This document shows, piece after piece, positions 7,498 through 15,134 of a stretch of DNA of 64,000 bases. A program made the position numbers and the translations under genes. The notes under the pieces were generated by a model, which saw nothing but the letters and a program-made list of their open reading frames with translations, made no database searches and was not told the DNA's origin. This DNA is from an uncultured Corynebacterium sp. (GTDB lineage: Bacteria > Actinomycetota > Actinomycetes > Mycobacteriales > Mycobacteriaceae): assembly GCF_946221155.1 (NCBI RefSeq), contig NZ_CAMIAN010000007.1:1-64000 (forward strand), given 5' to 3'. Numbering within the stretch: position 1 is the stretch's first letter; each line of letters opens with the position of its first letter.

Positions 7498-7842
7498 TTA
7501 CTTGCCCTGAGCCTTTTCAAACTTTTCAATAACGTCGGCGGAAATGCGGCCGCGCTCGGAAACCGCAACGTTGTTCTCGCGTGCCCATTCGCGGATCATA
7601 CGGTTGCGTTCCGGGTTGGTATTGCGGCCAGAGGTGCGACGGCCGGAGCTACCACGAGTCTTGCGGCGCGCAACCTGGATGTAGGGTTCCAAGGCTTTTT
7701 CGAAAGCCTCACGGTTCTTGGCGGACAAGTCCAGGGTGTAATCAATTCCGTTGACGCTGAAATCGACAACATTGACCTCGCCCTCGGACAGTGGGACATT
7801 GTCCAGATCGTCAAAGAACTGAGTAATTTCACGGCGTGCCAT
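7498..7842 (-). CDS. lsr2: Lsr2 nucleoid-associated silencer
   Basis: This 114-aa H-NS-like protein bridges DNA and silences AT-rich, often foreign, genes; the C. glutamicum orthologue is CgpS. Residues 1-60 form the dimerisation domain (MARREITQFFDDLDN and GIDYTLDLSAKNREAFEKAL). A basic, Gly/Arg/Ser-rich linker follows. The C-terminal DNA-binding domain carries the AT-hook-like RGR at 97-99 within SERGRISADVIEKFE. The start has an AAAGGAA ribosome site. The 240-nt region upstream is AT-rich, as expected for an autoregulated target. Confidence 0.95.
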   Translation of the reverse strand: MARREITQFFDDLDNVPLSEGEVNVVDFSVNGIDYTLDLSAKNREAFEKALEPYIQVARRKTRGSSGRRTSGRNTNPERNRMIREWARENNVAVSERGRISADVIEKFEKAQGK

Positions 7843-8072
7843 CGGGGAATTCCTTTCTTTCCAGTGTTTGTTGCCTATAGCTTCCGGGCCGCTACCTGCA
7901 CTACTTACACTGCGTAGTTAATGGTTTTTCAAGCACTAGTTTAACCCATAAAAGGCAAGTCTCAATGATGAGTTTTGTTTGGAGTTAAATTATCCGTATA
8001 AACGCTGGAAAGGAAGGCGTCATTAAGCGAAGAATAAATGAAAATACCCCCAGGGGTGTACCTGAGGGCAAT
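7843..8072. other. AT-rich gap upstream of lsr2
   Basis: No gene was seen here. The gap holds the lsr2 promoter on the minus strand, is visibly AT-rich around 7915-8000, and carries a dispersed-motif copy at 8016. Confidence 0.6.
8016..8032 (+). repeat. GGCGTCA dispersed motif copy 3
   Basis: GGCGTCATTAAGCGAAG lies in the gap between lsr2 and phoD, with more A-rich sequence behind it (AATAAATGAAAA). Confidence 0.75.
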
Positions 8073-8090
8073 AAAGCGCTTTAACGCTTT
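8073..8090 (-). terminator. Possible phoD terminator
   Basis: AAAGCG/CGCTTT forms a 6-bp stem with a 6-nt loop overlapping the phoD stop codon. It is short and weak. Confidence 0.35.
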
Positions 8091-9862
8091 TAGCGGGCGG
8101 AGTGCTTGGCCGGGTCGATACGAACGTTGGAGGTATGGATGCCTTCACCCCACTTGGCGCTGGCGGCCTTGCCAAAGTGCAGCGGCTGGTTCGGCTGCAG
8201 CTTGCCGTCCGGGCCGAGGAAGATCCAGTTGGCGTCCACAGAATCCTTAGTCACACGCACGACGGTGTAGCCGTGGGAGTCGAAGTCCAGGTACTTCACG
8301 TGGCGGTTCATGTTGGTGAAAGCGTACTCCACAGTGTGGGACAGCGCGTTATCCTCTGGCAGCTTCAGAATGTCGTCGATGTTGGAGGAAGTAACGGAGG
8401 TACAGACGATCTCCACGCCAGCGGTGCCGCCGTTCGGGTACGTGCCCGGAACAGCCGGAATGTCGTTGGCCCAGGAGGAGTGAATGTCGCCGGTCAGCCA
8501 GACAGTGTTGCGGATCTTGTTGTCCATCAGGTACTTAATCACGCGGCGACGCTCGGCAGCGTAGCCATCCCACTGGTCGAAATTGTAGGGCATGCCTTCC
8601 TCCGGCAGCCCCAGCAGCTGAGTGACGGCCTTGGTGGCCTCCGGGTCCAGCGGCGGAATCAGGACCGGGCTGAACATCACGGAGTTGCCGATGAGGTTCC
8701 AACGAGCCGTTGAGGTGGATAGCTTCTTGGTCAGCCAACCGAACTGCTCAGAGCCCAGCATGGTGCGGGACTCATCGTCGGTCTTGCGGGCGGAAGTGAA
8801 CCCGGGCTTTTCGTTGCGGTAGGTGCGCAGATCCAGCATGTTCAACTCGACCAGGCTGCCGAAGGACAGGTTGCGGTAGATGTGACCCTGCTTGGAAACC
8901 GGGGTGGCGCGGATCGGCAGCCACTCCAGGTATGCCTGCATGGCGGCGTTGCGACGGGCGATGAAGTCGCCCTCCTTGTCCGCCTGGTGGTTCTCCGCGC
9001 CATTGGCCCAGTTATCGTTAGCGACCTCGTGGTCATCCCAGGTAACGATCCACGGGCACGCAGCATGCGCGGCCTGCAGGTCCGGGTCGGTGTGGTGCAG
9101 GGCGTAGCGCTGGCGGTAGTCGGCGAGGGAGACGATCTCGTTGGCCGGCTCGTGCAGGCGGACAGAGCCGGTCTTACCGGTGTATTCGCCGCGCGGGTAC
9201 TCGTAGATGTAGTCGCCGACGTGCAGCGCGTAGTCGATGTCGCCGCGGTTTGCCATATCGCGGTAGGCGCTGAAGAAGCCGGCCTCCCAGTTGGAGCAGC
9301 TAAACAGCGCGAAGCGCAGTTCGGAAACGTCGGCGCCCTTGGCCGGTGCGGTGCGGGTCTTGCCGACCGGAGAGGTGTGACCCTTACGGGGGCCGTCGAC
9401 GGTGGTGAAGCGGTAGAAGTAGCCGGTGTAGGGCTTCAGGCCACGGGCCTCTACCTTCACGGTCATGTCGCCGGCAGGCTCCGCCTTGGCGGTGCCGGAA
9501 GTGACGATCTGGGTGAATTTTTCGTCGCTGGCGACTTCCCACTTCACGTTGGTGGCCTGGCCTTCGCCATCACCCGGGTAGTCTTTTTCGTTGGAAGTCA
9601 CGCGGGTCCACAGCAGCACGCTATCCGGGTATGGGTCACCGGAAGCAACGCCGTGCTGGAAGGCCTCCTTGCCCATCTTCTTGTTGATGGGCGGGTTAGT
9701 GGGCTTGGCGGAGCCCAGCGGCGCGGCAGAGGCGGTGGAGTTGGCAGCAACGGCGCCGATGCCGACGGCAGCTGCACCGGCGGCGCTGGTCTGTAGAACC
9801 TGGCGGCGGGTGAACTGGCCGGACTGGGCCGGGGTGGAATTATCCTGAGGCTTCTTCGTCAT
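8090..9862 (-). CDS. phoD: PhoD-family alkaline phosphatase / phosphodiesterase, Tat-exported
   Basis: This 590-aa secreted enzyme releases phosphate from phosphodiesters and monoesters. The twin-arginine signal FTRRQVLQTSAAGAAAV (about 18-34) shows export of the folded protein by Tat. An N-terminal fibronectin-like domain (about 60-180) is followed by the metallophosphatase core, with FALFSCSNWEAGFFSAYRDM, DYALHVGDYIYEY, VTWDDHEVANDNW and TGDIHSSW, which supply the metal ligands of PhoD. Length is normal. It is monocistronic, and phosphate-starvation control is usual for the family. A second extracellular phosphatase (PhoX) lies at 55 kb. Confidence 0.93.
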   Translation of the reverse strand: MTKKPQDNSTPAQSGQFTRRQVLQTSAAGAAAVGIGAVAANSTASAAPLGSAKPTNPPINKKMGKEAFQHGVASGDPYPDSVLLWTRVTSNEKDYPGDGEGQATNVKWEVASDEKFTQIVTSGTAKAEPAGDMTVKVEARGLKPYTGYFYRFTTVDGPRKGHTSPVGKTRTAPAKGADVSELRFALFSCSNWEAGFFSAYRDMANRGDIDYALHVGDYIYEYPRGEYTGKTGSVRLHEPANEIVSLADYRQRYALHHTDPDLQAAHAACPWIVTWDDHEVANDNWANGAENHQADKEGDFIARRNAAMQAYLEWLPIRATPVSKQGHIYRNLSFGSLVELNMLDLRTYRNEKPGFTSARKTDDESRTMLGSEQFGWLTKKLSTSTARWNLIGNSVMFSPVLIPPLDPEATKAVTQLLGLPEEGMPYNFDQWDGYAAERRRVIKYLMDNKIRNTVWLTGDIHSSWANDIPAVPGTYPNGGTAGVEIVCTSVTSSNIDDILKLPEDNALSHTVEYAFTNMNRHVKYLDFDSHGYTVVRVTKDSVDANWIFLGPDGKLQPNQPLHFGKAASAKWGEGIHTSNVRIDPAKHSAR

Positions 9863-9917
9863 AGCCTAATAAAACCACGCGTAAACGGGTTTCGCTTGGT
9901 GAGATCCCCCGCTTGGG

Positions 9918-10550
9918 CTAGCCCTCCTTGCGCTTGGCCTTGATCTGAGCTTCCACCAGATCCAGCTCGTTGGATACGGAACGCAGCACACGCTTCGCCT
10001 GGCCGTCGTTCATGGAGCGGGAGTTCTCGACGGCTGTGTTCAGGTCATCCATACGCTCCGAAATGTCCTTGGCAAAGCCGGTCGGCACGCCATCGTCCAG
10101 AGACTTTCGGATCTTCTTGATGCGAGCCTGCTGTAGGCCGCCATCGCCCGGGAACTGCGCGGTTGCCTGGGTGGCCAGGCCGCTACGGCGGGCCGCGGAG
10201 CTGTTGGAGGTCTCCTGCAGGGCAGTCATGCCACGGTAGAACAGCGGGACGGCGAATGGTGCGGCTACGCGGGCGGCACCGGCGATCTTCAGCACATTTT
10301 TGGAGTTAAAGCGGCCGGCCTTGATCTGCTCCAGCGAAGCCTTCGCCATCTTCTCGTTGTGCTTGCGCTGCGCCTTGAGCTCCTTGGCATCCATCTTGCG
10401 CACCTGCTTGGCCGTCTTGCGCAGGTAGGCCTCCTTGCGCTTCTCCAGCTTCGAGTCGGCCTTTACCTGGGCCTTGGCGCGAACCTTCGCTGCCTTCTCG
10501 ATGGCCTTCTTTTCCTGACGGCGCTTGCGCATACCGCTGAGCAGTCCCAT
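9918..10550 (-). CDS. DUF6474-type coiled-coil protein
   Basis: This 210-aa protein has a strongly basic, Lys/Ala-rich coiled coil at residues 1-90 (RKRRQEKKAIEKAAKVRAKA onward), a short hydrophobic stretch around 95-115 (IAGAARVAAPFAVPLFYRG), and a mixed C-terminal helix. I recognise it only as a conserved actinobacterial family annotated DUF6474; no function is known. Alternating Lys/Ala/Glu suggests a helical, possibly nucleic-acid- or membrane-associated protein. The start ATG at 10550 has CGGAG upstream. It is divergent from the nuclease gene. Confidence 0.75.
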   Translation of the reverse strand: MGLLSGMRKRRQEKKAIEKAAKVRAKAQVKADSKLEKRKEAYLRKTAKQVRKMDAKELKAQRKHNEKMAKASLEQIKAGRFNSKNVLKIAGAARVAAPFAVPLFYRGMTALQETSNSSAARRSGLATQATAQFPGDGGLQQARIKKIRKSLDDGVPTGFAKDISERMDDLNTAVENSRSMNDGQAKRVLRSVSNELDLVEAQIKAKRKEG

Positions 10551-10758
10551 GTCACTCCGATGCGAATTGATCTGTCTTGATCTGTCTTACTGTTCAACCA
10601 GATTACTTAAGAAACATCTTTACTGTACTTGCTTCACCGTATTCCGACATCCCGGGGCAGGGGGCTTGACTATTTGGGGCGCTCAACTCACTGGGGTGCC
10701 CAACCCCGTGGGGAGGCGCGCTGCCTGTCCGGTGTACGCGCTAGGCTTAGAAACTATT

Positions 10759-12450
10759 GTGAGCCTGCCTGAAGATCTTCCGCCGCTCGGCCCCAGCGAC
10801 CTCGTGGGCTGCCGCCACCGTGCGGTACTGCGGCGTTATAACAAATGGCGCCACCCAGAACGGCGCCTCCAGGAACAGCAGGAAGCATCGGCAAACCCGC
10901 GCATCCACATCGCGCAGGACCTCGAGGCTTACGCGGAGGCCATTCAGCACAAAGCCAACGCGGCGCTCCGCCGGGAGCAAGTGTTCCGGCGCCTTCCGAC
11001 GAAACCACGGATCGGCGACAAAGTGTTCCCCACCAGGGTGGATATCGACCCCAGCGAGCCCAATACCGCCGTCGAACAGACCCTGGAGGCGATAGCTTCC
11101 GGAGCTCGGCTGATCACCCGCCCCGTGTTGGCCGAGGGGCCACTTCGGGTGGAGCTGGATCTGCTTGTTCGCGCGGACCTCGGCAAGGGGGTAGACGAAT
11201 TTATGCAGTACACGCCCGTCGCAATCTCCTCGCACTCCGTGGCGCGCCGAGCGCGGGCCACGCAACTGGCGGATTGCCGTGTGACGGACATCGGTGCCTT
11301 GGGGTTGGCAGTGCCGGCGCCGATTGATTTTCGCCACCGCGCCGCCGCCGGGGACGCCCAGAAGGTGGCCATCGCCCACGTCGTACTGCGGCACTGGGGC
11401 TTCGCCGCCAGCACTGTTGCGCTGATCGGCCGCGCCGGGCCGGGCAGGCCTCGCTGCTTCTTTTTTGACGCCCCCTCCGTCCTTCCCGGCTTGCAGGCCG
11501 CATTGGAGGAACCGATCCCGACTCGGCCGCGCAGAATTAAGGAATGCCAGACCTGCGAATTCCACAATCACTGCAGAGCCCAACTGCTGCAGGCACAGGA
11601 GATCAGCCTGCTGCTGCCGGGGGATAAAGCCCGCACCTGGCGGGAAAAGGGGATCGAGACCCTGCCGCAGCTGGCGGCCTCCGGGGGCGGGGAACAGGCA
11701 GAGCTGGCGCAGGCCTGGATGGACGGGCAGGTAGCTTTGCGCCGACCGAAGAAGAACTGGCTGGAGCAACCGGAGCTTTGGGGCGGTAGCGCCCGCAACG
11801 CTGGCGGGGCATTGCGCGACTGGGTGGAGATCGACGTGGACATGGAGGCCCACCCCAACCGCGGCACGTTTCTCTGGGGCACTTTCGACGGCTCGCGCTA
11901 CATCGGGTTTGGGGACTTCAGCCGGGACGGCGACGAAGGCCAGCATGTTGCAGAATTCTGGCATTGGATGCAATCGCAGAAGGAGCGCGCCCTGGACGGT
12001 GGAAAGAACTTCCAGGTGTGGGTGTATGCCGCGCAAGGGGAAAACTACTGGCTGCGGCACGCCGCCGAGCGCTATGGTGGGCGCCGCTACGAGGTCGCGG
12101 GCACCACGGTGAAGGTGACCATGCCCACGCTGGACGAGGTGAATGCCTTCATCGCCTCCGAGCACTGGTGTGATTGCTTCGGCCTGGTGAAAAAGGCGCT
12201 GGCGCCCACGGACTCGCTGGGGCTAAAGACGGTGGCGCCGCTGGCGGGATTCGAGTTCAGCCAGGCGGGTATCAACGGCAAGGCGGCGGTGGAACTGTTT
12301 GAGCAGGCCATCGGCGGATCTCGCAGTACGGCGCAGGCGGTCAGGCGTAAGCTGGAGCGCTACAACGCCGACGACTGCGTGGCAACCTCGGCGGTTCGCG
12401 CGTGGCTGCGCAGAGGCGCGCCGGGATTGCGGGAGCTGCGGCGTCGATAA
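10759..12450 (+). CDS. TM0106-type RecB-like nuclease with RNase H-like domain
   Basis: From the GTG at 10759 this is a 563-aa protein. The N-terminal half is RecB/Cas4-like and ends with a cysteine cluster ECQTCEFHNHC that could bind Fe-S or zinc. The C-terminal half is an RNase H-fold exonuclease domain, with VEIDVDMEAHPNRGTFLWG as the first acidic motif and YNADDCVATSAVRAWL as the last. This matches the family annotated as TM0106 RecB-like putative nuclease. A longer in-frame reading upstream (from 10525) lacks family similarity and crosses the divergent promoter region. A role in DNA repair or defence is inference, as no helicase or CRISPR partner is nearby. Confidence 0.78.
   Translation: MSLPEDLPPLGPSDLVGCRHRAVLRRYNKWRHPERRLQEQQEASANPRIHIAQDLEAYAEAIQHKANAALRREQVFRRLPTKPRIGDKVFPTRVDIDPSEPNTAVEQTLEAIASGARLITRPVLAEGPLRVELDLLVRADLGKGVDEFMQYTPVAISSHSVARRARATQLADCRVTDIGALGLAVPAPIDFRHRAAAGDAQKVAIAHVVLRHWGFAASTVALIGRAGPGRPRCFFFDAPSVLPGLQAALEEPIPTRPRRIKECQTCEFHNHCRAQLLQAQEISLLLPGDKARTWREKGIETLPQLAASGGGEQAELAQAWMDGQVALRRPKKNWLEQPELWGGSARNAGGALRDWVEIDVDMEAHPNRGTFLWGTFDGSRYIGFGDFSRDGDEGQHVAEFWHWMQSQKERALDGGKNFQVWVYAAQGENYWLRHAAERYGGRRYEVAGTTVKVTMPTLDEVNAFIASEHWCDCFGLVKKALAPTDSLGLKTVAPLAGFEFSQAGINGKAAVELFEQAIGGSRSTAQAVRRKLERYNADDCVATSAVRAWLRRGAPGLRELRRR
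11456..11472 (-). repeat. GGCGTCA dispersed motif copy 4
   Basis: GGCGTCAAAAAAGAAGC on the minus strand is antisense to the nuclease gene, which it makes encode CFFFDAP, an unusual triple Phe. Confidence 0.75.
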
Positions 12451-12505
12451 ACAGTCACTAAGACAAGGGCGCCCAAAGGCGACAACAAGAAAGAGGTAAT
12501 AGGGC

Positions 12506-13234
12506 ATGACGAACTTCTTTGAGCGCATCATGGCGCTCAACAGCCAGGGGCCGTACCGTGCCGAAAGAGTTGGCCCGGAGGATGCGCTGAAGGGCGGGCG
12601 CACGCCCGTGCTGGAGAATCCGCAGCCGAATGTTGTTCTGGGCACGCCGCTGACTGGCCTGGAGGATAGCTACTGGGCCGAGGCCGACGGGTTGGCCGTT
12701 CCCTCGCAGCTCGTCCTGGGGCTGGGCTGTTTCTGGGGAGTGGAACGCATGTTCTGGGGTGTGGACGGAGTGTGGGGGACTTCCGTGGGATACGCCGGTG
12801 GCTACACCCCGAACCCCACCTACCGCGAGGTATGCACCGGGCGGACCGGCCATGCCGAGGTGGTGCGGATTGTCTTCGACGCCGCCGCGGTGAGCCTGGA
12901 ACAACTGCTGCAGATCGCTTTTGAAAACCACGACCCCACGCAGGGCGACCGTCAGGGCAATGACGTGGGCACGCAGTACCGCTCGTGTGTATATACGCAG
13001 GACGCCGAACAGTTGGGGCGTGTGCGGCAGGCCATCGAGGGCTGGCAGCAGCGTTTTAGCGACGCGGGCTTCGGGGAGATCACCACGGAAGTGGCCGAGC
13101 TGGCGGATATTGGCGACGGGCAGTACTACCTGGCCGAGGACGAACATCAGCAGTACCTACACAAGCACCCCGACGGGTACTGCAACCACGGCTCTAATGG
13201 CGTGAGCTGCCCTGTCGGGGTGTTGGGGGACTAG
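12506..13234 (+). CDS. msrA: Peptide methionine sulfoxide reductase MsrA
   Basis: This 242-aa cytoplasmic enzyme reduces the S-form of methionine sulfoxide in proteins, repairing oxidative damage. The catalytic motif GCFWGVER contains Cys75, followed by GVWGTSVGYAGGYTPNPTYREVCTG and the conserved acidic and Tyr residues of the active site. The N-terminal 65 residues are the extension common in corynebacterial and mycobacterial MsrA. A ribosome site AGAGG lies 11 nt upstream. The C-terminus carries the usual resolving Cys residues (GYCNHG and GVSCPVG). Confidence 0.94.
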   Translation: MTNFFERIMALNSQGPYRAERVGPEDALKGGRTPVLENPQPNVVLGTPLTGLEDSYWAEADGLAVPSQLVLGLGCFWGVERMFWGVDGVWGTSVGYAGGYTPNPTYREVCTGRTGHAEVVRIVFDAAAVSLEQLLQIAFENHDPTQGDRQGNDVGTQYRSCVYTQDAEQLGRVRQAIEGWQQRFSDAGFGEITTEVAELADIGDGQYYLAEDEHQQYLHKHPDGYCNHGSNGVSCPVGVLGD

Positions 13235-13238
13235 CGCT

Positions 13239-13257
13239 GCGGCGCGCTGTGCGCCGC
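13239..13257. terminator. GC hairpin between msrA and lipoprotein gene
   Basis: GCGGCGC/GCGCCGC is a 7-bp stem with a 5-nt loop between two convergent genes, without a T-run. Confidence 0.35.
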
Positions 13258-13283
13258 CGGAGGCTAGTGAGTCAACGGCAACT

Positions 13284-14045
13284 CTACTTAGAGAGGCCCT
13301 GGTTCGGAATGCGCCCCTCTGGCACGACCTTGCTGCCGTCCCAGCGGAAGGTGACATCCGAGTAATACTTGTCAGCATTCACATTGGCATCGCCGGACTC
13401 TTGCAGCGCCTCCCAGTCGCGCATGCGCACGGTGACGGAAGAATCCGTGTCGGAGAGGACCTCTGCCTGCTGGGTTGTGTCCGAGCCAACGCCGATGTAC
13501 TGGCCCTTGTGGAAGAGCATCAGCTGGGTCGCAAACTGGCTGTTACCCTGTTGCTCCTGGGTGATCAGCGCGTAGCTGAGGTCGTTGCAGGGGTTGTAGT
13601 TCGACTTGCCCGTGGGCTTCCAGCCGAACTGGTTTGGCGGCAGCTTGCTGATGTTGTTCGTGATCTCCGGGGAGTTCGGCTGTACGGAGCAATCCTGGTT
13701 GCCGCCGTCAGCACCTGCGCCGGCATCTCCGCCTGTGGCACCCTCGCCTTCGGCGGGGTTCGGTGCTGCAGCGTTTTGGGTGTTCGCGCCTGCTGCGTTC
13801 TGCTCGTTGCCTCCCTCGGGAGCCTTGCCCTTGTCGGCGGTGTCACTGTCCGTGGCTTCCGCGTTGGAGGCTGCAGATGCAGCGGGAGTGCCTTCATCGT
13901 TAGCGTCGTCGCCGCAGGCTGCTGTGCCCAGCAACAGGCCGGTCAGGGCGACCACGGCGCCAAACTGGCGGGTGCGGCGGCCGCCGCGCGTGCGCTGGGG
14001 GTCGGGGGAGTGGTTGGAACGGATGGTTCGTACATGAGCCTTCAT
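13284..14045 (-). CDS. LppP/LprE-family lipoprotein
   Basis: This 253-aa lipoprotein has a long basic n-region, a hydrophobic core and the lipobox LGTAAC. A low-complexity linker follows (Asn/Ala/Gly-rich, about 45-115), and then the globular domain with QPNSPEITNNISKLPPNQFGW, YNPCNDLSYAL and VTFRWDGSKVV. This Cys-pair pattern is that of the mycobacterial LppP/LprE family. The biochemical function is not established. It is monocistronic on the minus strand, and an imperfect stem-loop at 14086-14158 occupies its upstream region. Confidence 0.8.
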   Translation of the reverse strand: MKAHVRTIRSNHSPDPQRTRGGRRTRQFGAVVALTGLLLGTAACGDDANDEGTPAASAASNAEATDSDTADKGKAPEGGNEQNAAGANTQNAAAPNPAEGEGATGGDAGAGADGGNQDCSVQPNSPEITNNISKLPPNQFGWKPTGKSNYNPCNDLSYALITQEQQGNSQFATQLMLFHKGQYIGVGSDTTQQAEVLSDTDSSVTVRMRDWEALQESGDANVNADKYYSDVTFRWDGSKVVPEGRIPNQGLSK

Positions 14046-14085
14046 GGTTCTTCTCCAATCTCAGGTGTGTGCGTAGGTGACTTTC

Positions 14086-14158
14086 GGGCTAGTCACGCAA
14101 ACCCAATCGAGCGCGTGAAGTGAGCGAGTGCTCGTTAAAGGGATCGTTTGACTAGCCC
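14086..14158 (-). promoter_or_regulatory. Long inverted repeat upstream of lipoprotein gene
   Basis: GGGCTAGTCA/TGACTAGCCC (14086-14095, 14149-14158) flanks 53 nt that contain a second small stem (GAGC/GCTC). It could be a leader structure, an operator, or a distal sodA terminator. Confidence 0.4.
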
Positions 14159-14181
14159 AGAGCGTTTCTAGGTACGCAAAA

Positions 14182-14228
14182 GGCCCTGTATCAAATGGCC
14201 GGAAGACGCTTCCGGCGGATACAGGGCC
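14182..14228 (-). terminator. Second sodA terminator
   Basis: An outer 11-bp stem (14182-14192, 14218-14228) and an inner 8-bp stem (14198-14205, 14209-14216) form one long hairpin. It is followed on the minus strand by TTTTG. Confidence 0.8.
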
Positions 14229-14252
14229 AGCTCTATTTAGTTTTCAGTGCTG

Positions 14253-14274
14253 GGAGTGCCTGCGCAGGCACTCC
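14253..14274 (-). terminator. First sodA terminator hairpin
   Basis: GGAGTGCC/GGCACTCC forms a perfect palindromic hairpin (14253-14260, 14267-14274) 23 nt behind the sodA stop. It lacks a clear T-run, so the second hairpin probably completes termination. Confidence 0.65.
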
Positions 14275-14296
14275 ATTAGGCAGCTTTACTGCTGGG

Positions 14297-14899
14297 TTAC
14301 TTCTGGGCAGCCTCGTAGCGCTTTGCAACCTCGTCCCAGTTGAAGACGTTCCAAACAGCCTTTACGTAGTCTGCCTTAACGTTCTTGTACTGCAGGTAGA
14401 AAGCGTGCTCCCACATATCCAGCAGCAGCAGCGGGGTCAGGTTGATGGACAGGTTGCCCTGCTGGTCGGTCATCTGCTCGATAACCAGGCGGCCAGCGAT
14501 GTGGTCGTAGCCCAGGACTGCCCAGCCGGAGCCCTGCAGGCCCAGAGCAGCGCCGTTGAAGTGCTCCTGGAATGCCTCGAAGGAGCCGAAGTCGCGGTTG
14601 ATAGCCTCAGCCAGCTCGCCGGTCGGCTCGCCGCCACCGTTCGGGGAGAGGTTCTTCCAGAACAGGGAGTGGTTGGTGTGGCCACCCAGGTTGAACGCCA
14701 GGTCCTTGGACAGTGCGGTAACTACGCCAGCGATGGAGCCGTCCTTGCGTGCAGCCTCCAGCTTTTCGAGGGCAGCGTTAGCGCCGTTAACGTAGTTCTG
14801 GTGGTGCTTGGTGTGGTGCAGCTCCATGATCTCGCCGGAGATGTGGGGCTCCAGAGCGTCGTATGCGTAGTCCAGCTCGGGAAGTTCGTACTTAGCCAT
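14297..14899 (-). CDS. sodA: Superoxide dismutase (Mn/Fe family)
   Basis: This 200-aa enzyme converts superoxide to oxygen and hydrogen peroxide. All four metal ligands are visible: His in HHTKHHQNYVNG, His in GGHTNHSLFW, Asp and His in DMWEHAFYLQY. GSGWAVLGYD is the usual loop. The residue pattern fits the Mn-type of corynebacteria, but metal cannot be proven. The ATG at 14899 (MAKYELPELDY) has the ribosome site AAAGGAAC; the open frame continues 37 codons upstream without support. Two hairpins follow the stop. It is monocistronic, divergent from ldh. Confidence 0.96.
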   Translation of the reverse strand: MAKYELPELDYAYDALEPHISGEIMELHHTKHHQNYVNGANAALEKLEAARKDGSIAGVVTALSKDLAFNLGGHTNHSLFWKNLSPNGGGEPTGELAEAINRDFGSFEAFQEHFNGAALGLQGSGWAVLGYDHIAGRLVIEQMTDQQGNLSINLTPLLLLDMWEHAFYLQYKNVKADYVKAVWNVFNWDEVAKRYEAAQK

Positions 14900-14991
14900 A
14901 GTTTTTAAAGTTCCTTTCACACGTCGGAAGTGCTTATGACAACAAGTGTGGCGCGAAAATATGGTTCCTGCAAGGTTTTCTATTAGGAACT

Positions 14992-15008
14992 TTTTATTTA
15001 TTGACGCC
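14992..15008 (-). repeat. GGCGTCA dispersed motif copy 5
   Basis: GGCGTCAATAAATAAAA on the minus strand lies in the sodA/ldh intergenic region and pairs with copy 6 in opposite orientation. Confidence 0.75.
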
Positions 15009-15079
15009 ACGTATCAAAAGTTCAAAGTCCAGAAATTCTTGTGGTGAGGGTGTCTGGGCGTAGCGCTATGCTGGCCGTG

Positions 15080-15096
15080 GGCGTCAATAAAGAACG
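15080..15096 (+). repeat. GGCGTCA dispersed motif copy 6
   Basis: GGCGTCAATAAAGAACG is in the ldh leader, 71 nt from the oppositely oriented copy 5. Confidence 0.75.
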
Positions 15097-15134
15097 AAGG
15101 CACCTACAGGGCAACCAGAAGGAAGAAGGCCACA

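Noticed and set aside
10525..10758. N-terminal 78-codon extension of the nuclease
   Set aside because: It crosses the promoter region of the divergent gene and has unusual composition for this genome; the family N-terminus fits the GTG at 10759.
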